Assembly (NCBI GenBank): GCA_025200525.1 | Contig: CM045770.1 | Span: 90,048,084-90,112,083, forward strand | Direction: 5' to 3' | Length of the DNA stretch: 64,000 nucleotides | From: Camellia lanceoleosa | Lineage: Eukaryota > Streptophyta > Magnoliopsida > Ericales > Theaceae | Shown: piece after piece, positions 11,148-22,714 of the stretch | Layout of the letters: each line of letters opens with the position of its first letter | How positions within the stretch are numbered: the stretch's first letter is position 1 | Translations under genes and position numbers: made by a program | Notes under the pieces: generated by a model | The model's input: only the letters and a program-made list of their open reading frames with translations | What the model was told of the DNA's origin: nothing | Databases searched by the model: none

Positions 11148-13699
11148 GTGTTCGGATGTCAAACATGGGTGAACGGTTGAAACATAGAATTTTGATGGTG
11201 TCTGATTTTTTATCCCAATTTTGGTGGCGTGGAGAGTCACAAGTATTATCTATCACAATGCTTACTTAAGCTTGGCCACAAGGACAGATAATGCATTCAG
11301 TTTGTGGTTTGACTGTGTTCTTGCTAGCTTCTACTAATTAGCAATTAGTAAAAACCTTCCTATCAGTTGGACGGATGCATGGACAACGTAATCCCACACT
11401 TTAAAATTTGTTTCCACTGTAGTTGGGAAAAGTTTATTCAAAATTTGACAAATAATTGTCTTCTCTACTTGTAATGCTGAGTCTTCTTTGTTTTTTTTTT
11501 TTTTTTTTTAGTGGAGGGAGATAAGTTACTGAATGTGGATTGTTTTGGAATGGAAGAGTAAACTGTCTTCCTGGTAGAGGTATCATTTTAATGTCCAGTG
11601 TACTTTTGTGGCAGTTGGTTAAACAAACTTGATCATTTGATTGTTCAGGTTGTGGTATTGACTCATGCTTATGAAAACGCTCTGGGGTCAGGTATATGAC
11701 TGGTGGCCTGAAGGTCTACTACCTACTCCTGGAAACCGCTCTTATGCAGAACACACTGCCCACCTTTTTATGGGACACCTTCCAATAATAAGGACAATTT
11801 TGATTCGAAAAGATATCATTAGTGCATGGACATCGCTTTTCAACTCTGTGTCATGAAGCTTTGATGCACGACGCACTATGGGGTACAAGGTTGTATTTAC
11901 TGATCATTCGCTTCTATGGTTTTGCTGATGCGGTAGTATTCACATGAACAAAGTACTGCACTTTACTCTAGCAGATGTGAGTCAGGCTATTTGTGTTTTC
12001 ATACAAGTAAAGAAAACACAGTTCTAAGGTCAGGGTTGCCGCCAGAGAAGGTTTTGTAATTCCAAATGCTGTCGACACAGCTATGTTCAAGCTCATGCCA
12101 GAACCACTTAGCACTGATGAAATTGTTATAGTTGTGATAAGTAGATTGGTTTATCGAAAGGGTGCAGATTTGCTTGTTGAAGTATCCCTGAAGTATGCCG
12201 TAAATATCCCAATGTGAGTTATTTAGGCCATTGTAGTGAGTACTTAAAATTTGATTAGTATTATTTATCCTTGAGCTTGTGGTGGTTTCTTTTCTTCCTT
12301 AAAAGGATCATTCTGAGTTATGTTTCAAGTCCATGTGTGCTGGGATAATTTTGTTAAAAAAAGGTCCATGCACAGGGATAATTGTTGTTTGCTTGTCTGT
12401 TAAAAGTGGAGAACTCCATCAGATGGTGGACAAAACAGACCAAGGATTTATGCATGACCATCATTTACATTTCTTTTCTTTTTCATGTTGTTTTGATTGC
12501 TTGGCTACCCCTCAGCATTTGTTGAAGCAGAGCTGATCCCTTGAACATTTGAAAATAACACTAATTTCCTTGTTAGAGTTGTTGGCTAGAGACGGATTTA
12601 ACGGAAGTTTCAAAGTTACCTTATTACCCTTGCTCTTAAAAATCCATTTATGATAAAATTATCGCTTGAAAATAAAAGTAGTTATTATTTTTTTGTTTCT
12701 TCTCCTATGTTTAATTTTAAAATTTTTAGACCAGGACATGCTTGAGGCACTTGGGGGACATGTGTTCATCGGTTAGATATACACAGACAATAGAAGTTTG
12801 TAAAAAAAACTTGAGATCCAATGATAAATAAAACAATAGAGATTTATATCTATTAATCTGTCATTCTTTAGAATTTAGAATTAGTGTAATCTTGCATTTT
12901 TTTTTATTATCTTTTAATAAAATAGTTATATATATGACATATAATAAATATAGAAAACTATATTTTTGTGCTCCCCATGTATCCTGTCCCGCTTTTTCTG
13001 AAAATTGACATGATGGCATGCTTGTATTGTGTCACATGTTTATGCCCATGCTGCTTAGGGTCTGCTATTGATAAATGGGTTCGTTATTGACCAATAATAT
13101 CAGCTATTTCCAGAGCAAGATCTTCTGTGATCGTTATTCATTATACTAAGGAAGTTGTATGCTAACCATGTAATGGATTAGATAAAGCAAGGGTATTATT
13201 TGCTTCTCACTTAATATTTAACGCTGGTAAGGGTTAATGGACATTTTGAAAGTTAGAATTTCCTGTTCAACAAAATTGACTCATAATAATTTAGTGTGGA
13301 TCAGGCATGGGCATCTTTTTGGTGATGTGCCACCATTGCTGGGCCAAGGATTAAATCCATCTCACATTGTTAATTCCAGTGCAATATTAATTTTTCTTTT
13401 CTTTCGCCTTTGTCCTCCTTTTTGATTCTTGTAAATTATCTGCAATGTTCAGGAATGTTGATACCAACTTGTAATATATTATACATATGAGCTTGTGTCT
13501 CTGTTTCTTTTAATTCAACTAGCTAATCTAGAAGCATATTTCCAGGTCTGCTTTTGTCGTTGGAGGAGATGGGCCTAAAAGGTGAGGCTAGAAGAGATGA
13601 GAGAAAAGCACTCTCTTCAGGATCGAGTGGAAATGTTAGCGCTGTTCCGCATGCCAAAGTACAGTCTGTTCTGATTTCAGGTCACATATTCTTAAACAG
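11148..13699 (+). pseudogene. PIGA: PIG-A homologue, 5' coding exons, frame-broken
   Basis: Three exons encode the N-terminal half of the GT4 glycosyltransferase that adds GlcNAc to phosphatidylinositol at the ER, the first step of GPI-anchor synthesis. Exon A (11148-11282, ATG 11165) reads [15 protein letters not shown], then after a 2-base net loss [20 protein letters not shown]. Exon B (11649-12213) gives RYMTGGLKVYY, PIIRTILIR, TLCHEALM, GYKVVFTDHSLYGFAD, VIPNAVDTAMFK and VISRLVYRKGADLLVEV. Exon C (13546-13699) gives VVGGDGPKR, RLEEMREKHSL and VLISGHIFLN. These match PIG-A in order, but roughly a dozen 1-3 base insertions or deletions shift the frame and create stops. Exon A also lacks a GT donor (GACAGA follows). 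The final donor (GTATAA at 13700) is good and joins in phase to 42971. Real pseudogenisation and consensus errors are both possible. Confidence 0.85.
12214..13545. other. PIG-A intron between exons B and C
   Basis: The intron starts GTGAGT and ends TTCCAG. At about 12720-13020 there are degenerate GGACATG/GTGTCAC-type words like those in the MITE at 1241-1710, possibly a decayed relative. Nothing else was recognised. Confidence 0.45.
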
Positions 13700-14335
13700 G
13701 TATAACTATATTTCTGCTATTCATATGATATATGTTTTTTTTTTTTTTTTTTTTTCCTGTAGAAAAGAGTTCCTGTAGCTTGACCTAATCATTTGAAAAT
13801 TTACAATTTTAACAGTTTTTGATCGATAAAGGGATGAATTTTTAACTAAGGATCTGATAGTAAGAAGAGAGATGTATTTATTTACTAATTTAACTGGAGC
13901 ATATAGCTCTCAATAGAGCTAAATGGAAGACAAGATTTCATGGACCTATCTGATTGGAATACAAGGCTTAGGCTGGTTTAGTTATGTGCAGTTTGTGAGA
14001 ACCTAACATTCTAGCCATTTAGGTTCCTAAGCAATTGTAGTGAAACCAACCAATTTCAGTCTAAAGAAAAAAGAAAAGATTGAGCTGACCACACAGTAAT
14101 GTCTTATTTTCTAAATAATTCTAAGGTAGGAGAAGCTTCTGTTTTTTTTATAAAAAAAAAAAATATATATTTTATTGTTTTTTAAACAAAATCTATTATT
14201 GTTTTTTAATGTTTTCTATGCAAGAAACTTCTAGATTCAGAACTAACAATCTAACTGTAAAGTTCAATACTTGTACTGAAAGGGAAAAGTGGGAGAAATG
14301 ATGATTTTGGACTATCTGATTTCCATTGGTTTATT

Positions 14336-15535
14336 TTAGTGGTTGACTAGATTATTTAGTAAGATTTTGTTGATTAGGAAAATGCGAAAGGAGTGGAGGA
14401 AGAGTATTTTAGTGCCAATCTATAAGAATAAAGGAGATGTCAAGAATTGCAATAACTATAGAGGAATCAAGCTGATGTGTCATATAATGAAAGTGTGGGA
14501 GAGAGTGATGAAATGTTCATTAAGTAGATATAACCGAGGTGCCGAGAAAAATCAATTTGGGTTTATGCCTAGTAGGTCAACAATGGAAGTGATCTATCTT
14601 TTGAGGAGAGTAATAGAAAAGTATAGAGAAAAGAAAAGAGACGTACATATGATTTTTTATCCATCTTGAGAAAGCATATGATAGAATTCCTCGATATAAT
14701 TCGTGGGTGCTAGAGAAGAAAGGGTTGACAAAATATTACATTGATGTGATTGGGGACATGTATGAAGGTGTGGTGACTATTATTAGATTACTTGTTGGAG
14801 AGACAAGTGAATCTCCAATTATTGTGGAGTTACACCAAGGATCAATCTTAAGTTCTTATCTTTTTACTTTAGTTATGGATAAGTTGACAAGAAATATTCA
14901 GGATGATGTGTCATGGTGTATGTTTTTTGTAGATGATATCGTGTTAGTGGATGAGATTAGAGAAAGAGTTACCACTAAGTTGGAGAGTTGGAGAGAAGCA
15001 CTTGAACTTAGAGTTTCTAGGATAAGTGAGGAGTGCGTCTTGTGTGATAAATGAGTACCCACTAGACTAAAAGGAAAGTTCTATAGAATGATTATTAGAA
15101 TATTGGGGACGGAATGTTAGACAATTAAGAAACAACATGTAGATAAGATAAGTGTTGGCTTAGACGAGGGTGTTACGGTGGATGTGTGGCAAGACTAGAA
15201 AAGACAGAGTTAGGAATGCTTATATTCGTGAATGGGTAGGAGTAGTACCAATAGAAGATAAGTTGAGAGAGAATAGATTGAGATGGTTTGATCATATATA
15301 ATAGAGACTGACAAAGATAGTAGCGAAGAGATACAATATAGTGACGGTAGATGATAGTGTTAGGGGAAGGGGTAGACTTAGATTGACGTGGATTAGTGTA
15401 GTAAATAGAGATATGAATCTCCTGAACTTGACTAACGAAATGGCCGTTGATAGAGTCGAGTGGAGAAGAAGAATTCATGTAGCTGACCCCATTTGATGGG
15501 CCTTAAGGCGTGGTTTGGCTTGGTTTGGTTATTTG
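14336..15535 (+). mobile_element. RTE-clade LINE fragment (reverse transcriptase)
   Basis: Reading frames give KMRKEWRKSILVPIYKNKGD, NYRGIKLMCHIMKVWERV, NQFGFMPSRSTMEVIYLLRR and LEKAYDRIP, then LHQGSILSSYLF and FFVDDIVLVDE (the catalytic box is F-V-D-D where FADD is usual). Near the end come KKQHVDKIS, RNEYIREWVG and MNLLNLTNEMAVDRVEWRRR. These are typical of plant RTE-type non-LTR retrotransposons. It is 5'-truncated (no endonuclease), has one extra base near 14654, several stops in the last third, and appears to lack an internal piece around 15040-15060. It sits in the giant PIG-A intron, same strand as the gene. Confidence 0.85.
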
Positions 15536-16187
15536 GGAATGTACACATTGAATCTGCTCTTAATCTCATGTATATTCTAAATTTTTTGATTGAGGAAGAT
15601 TCCTAATGGAATGAGCCTCTTTGTTTAGGGGAAAGTTAAGTCCAACGACAATGTAATAAATAATCATGATTTTTAGTCTAGACATTGCAAAATATGTTGT
15701 GATGTCCATCTATGGTTGATTATCCTTGATGGCTGATAAAGGGCCTTACGGATGACATGCTACTTTCTTTGTTTTCAATTTCTTCCCCTTTGATGCCAAG
15801 CAACTTTGTTTCTCCACTCAAGATCTTTTTTTTTTTTTTTTCTCTTTCTTTCTTTCTTATTTTTTTGGTGAGAAACCACTATTTAATAACTAGTCATGTT
15901 AAATCGTATCATGCTCCGATAACTAATTGGCACTTATGTTTGAAGACATAGTGACTAATAATTGGTCATGTTTAGATGGTATCAACCCTGCTTCATGTTT
16001 TTTTTACTAATATGATTGTACTTACTCATATATATATAATATATATATTTACGACCATAAGTGTGGGAGATAGTTACACAAGTTATGCAAGCTTAAGAGC
16101 AAACATTGCAGATATCCATCTTTACAACAGACGTACAAAAATGATTTTCAGTCTCATAACTTAAGATTAGTTTTTATTTTTTATTTT

Positions 16188-16501
16188 TGTAATGCCCCAA
16201 AAATATTTGCAATAAACCAACTTCAATCACTAATACAGTGATATAAATATAATAAGAAACTTTCATTAATTAGAGTTTATATATAAAAGATGACACATGC
16301 GATATACATTTATAAATCGTTCATCCTAAATCTACAACATGTGTTACGAATAGTGAAAAATAATGAAAGCTAAACAAATATTCATCTGTCCTAAAGGCTT
16401 ACATCTCTTCAAGTCATTGCTTGGTTACAACAAAATGAGTCTAACTCAATACAATTAAGCTTTTGGCTATACAAGGTAAATACAATAAAAAAGAAGCTCT
16501 T
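16188..16501 (-). mobile_element. Solo LTR, part 1 (split by the Ogre element)
   Basis: The sequence begins TGTAATGCCCCAAAA after ATTTT (16183-16187). It is cut at 16501 by the Ogre insertion and resumes at 41528. The far end, at 42887, is followed by a matching ATTTT (42888-42892), giving a 5-bp target duplication around a total of about 1.67 kb. Read on the minus strand the LTR ends ...GGGGCATTACA; its TG start has become TA. I infer a Ty3-gypsy-type solo LTR on the minus strand. Confidence 0.6.
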
Positions 16502-18074
16502 TGTAGACACCCCATTTTTGACCGACCTTAAGACTCAGACGTCACCGGTTGAGTGCTCGGTGATGTTGCATCATGTGCTTGTTCAAGAGTTTCGTAGTCG
16601 CGGTAGCGCCTGCCTCCGGACTCTGAACCCTTTTCTCTACCTTGTCTCGGTTTGCGAACCCTCGGTTTTCTCTTTTCTTTCCCGAGGAAGGAGTGGTCTC
16701 AGAGACTATCTCTGGTCGTTTGCATTTCGTGGTCAGAGGCCATTACGCCCATTTCGGAGCGTGCGGTTGCTGAGCCGTCGAGGCAGCGTGCCTCGGCTTC
16801 GGGACCGCCCAACCATCTCCGAAGTTCTCCGTTTTTTTGCATGTGGTTTTTAGTGTTAGGAACCCCGGGGCCCCGATGCCCATCAGCCTGAACACCACTG
16901 GTTCGGCGACCCATTTTTGGACCCCAAACCGAAAGCGGTTTTGGTCCCGAGCATTCATTTTGCATCGCCTTCTCGTTTTGGCGGAGACCTCTGCTTTAAT
17001 ATTCCGAGGAACCCCTGGGCCCCGATGCCACTTCGCAAATTAACACCACTTCGGTGCGGCGACCCATTTTCGGACCCCAAACCGAGCGGTTTTGGTCCCG
17101 AGCATTCATTTTGCATCACCTTCTTCTTTTTGGCGAGACCTGCTTTTAATATTTCGAGGAACCTGGGCCCTCGATGCTCACTTCGTGGGTCAGATGCCAC
17201 TTTTGCTCATAAGCGGTTTGGGACCCCAAACCAGCGGTTTTGGTCCCGAGCATTCATTTCAGATCCATCTTCTCCGGTTTTTGGCGGTAATTGCTTTTGT
17301 CATTCCAGAGGACACTGGGTCGCAGATACCCACTGCCGAACACCACTTCCGCACCAAGAATTTCCATTTTCGGATCCCGACGGTTTTGCTTTTGGCCCAG
17401 ACGCTCATTTCTCATTAGTTTTGTTCAAACTTGGCAGTACTTGCTTCAACACCGAAGATCATCAAAGCGGAGGCCGAATTATCCCAGATAATTTGGCTCC
17501 TCCCGAGCCTGCTTTTGCTCACTTCCCGCCAATGTTGAACACCTTGGGGTATTTTCTTCCAACCAAAGTTACATATCTGATCGTGACACCGGGAGGACCT
17601 TACCAACCATCGGGTCGGCCGAACCTGTGAGTTTCATTTTTGGGCCTCCTTCAAGCTCTATGTTGTGGCTCTGGTTCTGTTGCCAATTCAGACCTTGGAA
17701 CCTTGTTCTACACATACGGAGGAGACTTTGGTATGGTGGTCGTAAATTGTGCCTTTCATTTTGGGCCTCCTTCAAGCTCTATGTTGTGACTCCCGGTTCA
17801 GTGTTGCCAAATTCGACACTGGGCCTTATTCTACACACATGGGAGGACACTCTTGTATAGTGGTCGGCAAATTTTGAAGTTGGTTTTTTGAGGTGGTCGT
17901 CGGCCATAGGAGGTGGTCGCTGGTGGCCATGGTCAGGTGGTGGCCGGCCACCTTGAGCAAAATTACTTCCGCCAGATTCTTGCTTTACTTGTCCTGTTGT
18001 CCGGATATCTTCCAACATATCCCGGCATCCGGGATATTTCGAGGGAAAGATTGGTGCTTTCCTCCCTTTTACAC

Positions 18075-18325
18075 CCCACTTCTTGCCTATTTGAAGGCCC
18101 TCCTCCTTCTTCAAGGTTGGAAAAATCTCTTCAAGAACACTAAGGCAAAAACCCTAATCTCCATAGCCAAAAAGCTCCAAAAGCTTCAAGTTCTTGCTTA
18201 ATTCCTTCATCAACCCTAAGCCTCACCATTCCAACTTCGATCCCAAAGAGAAGGAAGTGAATTTCAGAGGTTGAGAAGCCACAAATCCAAGCCAAGCAAA
18301 GAAAGACAAGTCTTCAAGGGTAAGT
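18075..18325 (+). promoter_or_regulatory. LTR leader with TATA-like box and strong splice donor
   Basis: In the 5' LTR, GCCTATTTGAAGG (about 18086) could act as a weak TATA box. It is followed by a gene-like leader with a telo-box AAACCCTAA (18149-18157) and a consensus donor AAGG|GTAAGT (GT at 18320-18321). The arrangement resembles a host gene with a 5'-UTR intron. Function is inferred. Confidence 0.45.
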
Positions 18326-19699
18326 ATTCAAAACCAACTTTTAGGGCATTTTCTTGATCCTTTTCTATACTTTAATTGGTTGAGAATTGGGGCTCCGACC
18401 CCTCATCGCTTTGTGCTTAAAATGAGCCTCTACAACTTTGTAGAAGGGCTCAACCTCTTTTGGTGTTTGTATACACTAGTTCCTTCAATATTCTTCAAGT
18501 TGGTAACATTTTTGCATGCTAAAATTGACCTATTTGTGTTGGTTTTTGGGGCTCCGACCCCTACTGGTTTTGTGCTTATTTTGAGCCCCTCTACAACATT
18601 GTAGAAGGGCTCAACCTCTTTTGGCCATTCCATATACCACCTCTTGGAAATTCACTTTAGGCCCTAATTCTTGCATGTTTTGTTAGGCTTACTTGGTCGG
18701 ATTTCAGCCTTCATCAGGCTTAGAAATAGCCTTTTTTTTGTCTCCTTTCCATGTTATGTTGAGGGCCTTAAGCCATTTGGTGTATATTTTTGGTACTTCC
18801 TTTGAAATCCATCAAATTTACCGTATTCTTGCATGTTTTGTAGCCTCTTGTGCTTTTGGTTTTGGCCTTTGGTCAGAACTGAAAGGGGCCTTATTTTGAC
18901 CCCCTTTATATGTTTCATGAAGAAAATTTTGTTATTTGGTGCTTTCTTTGCATGACTCTTGTTATAGCCTCTTTTGAGCTCCATTTTTGCATGGAATTGT
19001 TAGCATGATTTTATTTTGATTTTGAGGATGTCATCTTCTGCAATTGTGCCTATTTTTAGCTCATATTCAATGTTGTAGAAGAAAGTTTGTCCATTTGGGG
19101 TTTGCATATGTCACTTGTCTCAATACTCCTCTTTTGGCCACTAACTTTGCATGCTATTGTTGATCTATCTATGCTTGCATTTTGGTCATCTTTGTTACTG
19201 AAATAAGCTATTTTTGGGACTGCCTTGCTACTGGTTTTGCTGCCATGTGCTGTTTTTGCATGATTAGTAGGGCTATAGGCCATTTTGGGTGCATATTATC
19301 ACATTTCGGGATGAATGCATGCTTCGAGTGTCATTTCGAATTGTTTCGGGGCTGTTTTCCCCTTTATTTAGGTGCTGAAATTCCATTACCATGCTTGCAT
19401 ATCATTTCCGTGCATTCAGATCATTTTTTGCATTACCTCGGCTTATGCGCCAATGGGCACGATTTCGAGGCACCTCATTCTTATCATTCCGCAGCCTATG
19501 TGAGTGTGGTTGAGGCCCTCTCATGTTGGCGTAAGCCCAATTTGCATTTTCATGCTTGCATGCCATTGCCTCGACGGCGTGTCCATGGCGCCGCTTTCGA
19601 GGCCTTTTATTTTTACCCGACGGCCTCCTATGCGAGTGAGCCGAGGCTCTCCCATGTTGGTGTAAGTCCATCCCAAGATTCCGTATGCCATTTCATTGC

Positions 19700-20170
19700 A
19701 TTTCATCATCGCCGATTTGCGCTACGGTAAGCACGCTGCCGAGGCACTTCTGGCCTTATTCGATTTTCCTTTCATCATCGCCGATTTGCGCGCCGGCACG
19801 CTGCTTCGAGGCACTTTGCCTTATCCGATTTTCATTCTTTTCATCATCGCATCGATTTGCGCTACTATGGGCACGCTGCTTTGAGGCACTTTGGTTTTAT
19901 CTGCTTTTTCTTATTACATCATCGCCGGTTTGCGCGGTCCGTGCACGATTTCGAGGCACTTTGCTTTTATCCGATTTTGCATCAGACATCATCGCTTGGC
20001 TTATGCGTCTGCAGCACGCATTTCGAGGCACTCTAGTTTTATCTCGATTCCATTTTGGTTTCGTCTCTTATGCTACCGGCACGCACTTCGAGGCACTTCG
20101 CTTTATCCGATTTTCATCTTTCAAGATCGCTTTATGCGCCTGCGGCACGCATTTCGAGGCATCCCATTTT
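19700..20170 (+). repeat. Tandem array in 5' LTR, about 7 x 70 bp
   Basis: Units share a CATCATCGCC start, a GCACGC...TTCGAGGCACTTT core and a TTTTATCCGATTTT end. The matching array in the 3' LTR is at about 39580-40050. Copies vary both within and between LTRs. Confidence 0.8.
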
Positions 20171-21638
20171 TCGTAGCATTCATGCGATTCATCCCAATAT
20201 TGAGTTGTGCAACCGCTTCCTACCATCATGCATCGATATGCGTGATTGGTGGCGCGAGGATCGAGACATGCATATATTTGTGAAATACATCGCTATGCCC
20301 TTTTCCCGCCTCCGCTAAAGAAAATGAAGAATTATCGCTTCCTAATCCGCACGCGATTCGAGGAAAACTGCAACGAGGCTAATCAGGGCATCCCAAAGGA
20401 TTTCGCGCCATGCCTCAAAGATATACTATCCACTGAAGGCGCCTCGGCTTGCACGCCGGCCTCAATTCTTTTGTAATTAATTTGTTAATCAATTAGAATC
20501 AGATATTTCTGATCAGATATTCTTTTATTCTGGATCAGATATTTATTCTGACCTCACATGAGGGCAATGTTGTAATAAGGGTGTGTGAGTGTCCCCTATT
20601 TCTTCCAACCCCCACTTCTTTCTTCCTATTTATTTACCTTCTTTGATGGTTAGATATAGGGCATGTTTCCATTAGTATACAAAGATGACAAAGATGTTTG
20701 CATCATTCATCTGCTTTTGCACGCACTGCTGGCAAGATCATACAAACCGTGATCAGATTTCAATTCCAAGTTGAATATATGATAGTCTGCATCTCACATG
20801 CCATCTTTTAGAATAGCCGAGCTCGCTATAGTTGCATTTTGCATGTGTTGCATTAGGCATTTCAAAGATATTTAGGATTCATGCATGATTTCTAATCGGG
20901 CTTGCTTTTGGCCGGAGTACTCTTGAGTTCTATGCTTTAGCATCCTTGCATGCGTATGAGTGTTGCCATGAATAGCATGCTACCACGAGGCTACATGCTT
21001 ATGTGATATAACCGCCTTGGATGCCCGTGGGTGGAGGTTGAGTTATCCTAATTGGGACAATACATTGACTGCTTGTTTTAAGCCCACTAGATTGTGGCAA
21101 AATCATGTTTTCTAAGCCCAATTCGAGGGTGGCAAATCCAAGATTTTAGCCTACTTAGTAGTAGCACCATCAAATCATTTTCAAACAAACAAACATAAGA
21201 TGTTTAGTTCCAAATCGATTACCAGCCTATACTTGTTTGTCATGAGCATCACATAGTAACCTAGGCTAATAATCTAATAAGAGCATACAATGTTTTCAAA
21301 ACAGATATCATGAAAGTAGAGGCGGTTTTTGATCGGGCGAGAGGGTGCTCACGATGTGACCTTCCCTAATCGTATCTAAGTTCCCGAGCCAACTTTGGTG
21401 ATGACGGACACGTGGCCTTTCAAGACCGAGTCGGGTTTCCTAAATTTCCCATTTTAAAAATATTTAGGTGGCGACTCATTATCCGCAAAGCACCCATGTT
21501 TGGCACTTCTTTCAAAAAATCTGTTTTTCTTCAAAACGATTTGCCGGATTTGGACTCTTTGGTTCGAGATTTAGAACCACAACAAAAATCGAGTCCGAAC
21601 TGTAGCGAGGCCCCCCCCGCGGGCGTTGTTACAGTTTC

Positions 21639-21656
21639 TGGCGACTCTGCTGGGGA
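21639..21656 (+). other. Primer binding site (tRNA-Arg type)
   Basis: TGGCGACTCTGCTGGGGA lies five bases after the 5' LTR. Its complement matches, with at most one difference, the CCA-terminated 3' end of a plant tRNA-Arg as I recall it. Ogre/Tat elements are known to use tRNA-Arg. Confidence 0.75.
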
Positions 21657-22268
21657 TTTAGAGAACTTGACTCGAACTCTTGATATCTGGTTTTGACTAC
21701 ATTTGTGTGTTTCTTTGCATTGCATTTGCATTGGTGCGCCTAGGACACCGTGTTTGCCATCTGCTATTCCTGAGCGGTTTGCCTGAGGCTTGTCTTGTCA
21801 AGGCATGTCCATAAGGCTTGCTTAACATTGCTCGCCAAGATGGGAACACAAACCCGGTTTTACCGGCACCATTTTGACCATTCGACCTAGTGCATATTCG
21901 ATCCATAGTGACCATTCCAAACTAGGACAGTTGCTTACCCGCTTATAGGTTGTTTGAAGCGTGTGGCGTAGTGAAACCCTAGTTCCCGACAAAATAGGAC
22001 AGGGAAACCCTACCCCAACATAGGGGTGTTTTGGCTCTCACTTATCTCGCTATGTGCTTGTTAGAGTGTGCCTCACAGGAATGCATGTATCAAGATGAGT
22101 TTGGGCATCAGTTCGCGGCATCGCTTTTGAATTTGAATCAGTTCATGGGCATTATCCAAAGATTTGGGAATCGCTTGTCCGCGATATCGATTCAGCTTTA
22201 TCGTAATGCTGATACAGAATATTGACCCAGATTTGAGATGTTGTATAACCACTTACTAACCGTGTGTT

Positions 22269-22417
22269 GTTGTATACCCGATCGTGTGGTGTATTCAATT
22301 CGCCGTTATGCCCTGCTTGTATACCCGACCGTGTGTGGTGTATTCAATTTAAGCCGCTTATGTCGCTGGCTTGTATACCCGATCGTGTGGTGTATTCAAT
22401 TTAAGTGTTATCGCCTG
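22269..22417 (+). repeat. Three 50-bp repeats in the Ogre 5' untranslated region
   Basis: TTGTATACCCGA and GTGGTGTATTCAATT recur three times at about 50-base spacing upstream of gag. The rest of 21657-22714 shows no convincing ORF1. Confidence 0.7.
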
Positions 22418-22714
22418 CTTTATTTCTCGTTATTTATTTCTTTCGCTTTTATTTATCCTTTGCTAGACAGCTTTGTAGCACAATTGCTTCGAACCCGCCG
22501 ATATTCTGCTAACTGACACAAGGTCCCCGACTCAACCGATCCGAGGATCTAGTCGACGGACATCCAGGTTCCATTCGCTACCGGTTTTAGAAGGAGACCG
22601 AGGAAACGCAAATTCATCGAGCAGAGATTATCGGTACAAAGATCTACTTTAGAGACAGATAGTCGGGTTGAGATTCCCCTTTCTGCTATAGAGACACCCT
22701 TGCCAGTTTTTCAG

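Larger units (their letters stand above)
16502..21633 (+). repeat. 5' LTR of Ogre-like element
   Basis: Starts TGTAGACACCCC and ends GGGCGTTGTTACA. It is built from several internally duplicated blocks: units of about 150 bp sharing GGACCCCAAACCG and GAGCATTCATTTTGCATC (about 16855-17280), about 120-bp units sharing GGGCCTCCTTCAAGCTC (17620-17850), two copies of a TACAAC...GTAGAAGGGCTCAACC block (18388-18630), and about seven units of about 70 bp (19700-20170). Long ORFs inside it (for example 16917-17630) are translations of these repeats. Confidence 0.9.

Noticed and set aside
16917..17630. 237-codon ORF in the Ogre 5' LTR (and its counterpart near 36465-37103)
   Set aside because: It covers the duplicated LTR blocks, is not conserved in frame between LTRs and shows no protein-family signature.
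19182..19730. 182-codon ORF in the 5' LTR
   Set aside because: It is interrupted in the other LTR and consists of repeat-derived Cys/His/Phe-rich text; chance frame.
21657..22714. Ogre ORF1 upstream of gag
   Set aside because: Short frames only, with no conserved text; the region is dominated by repeats and looks untranslated.
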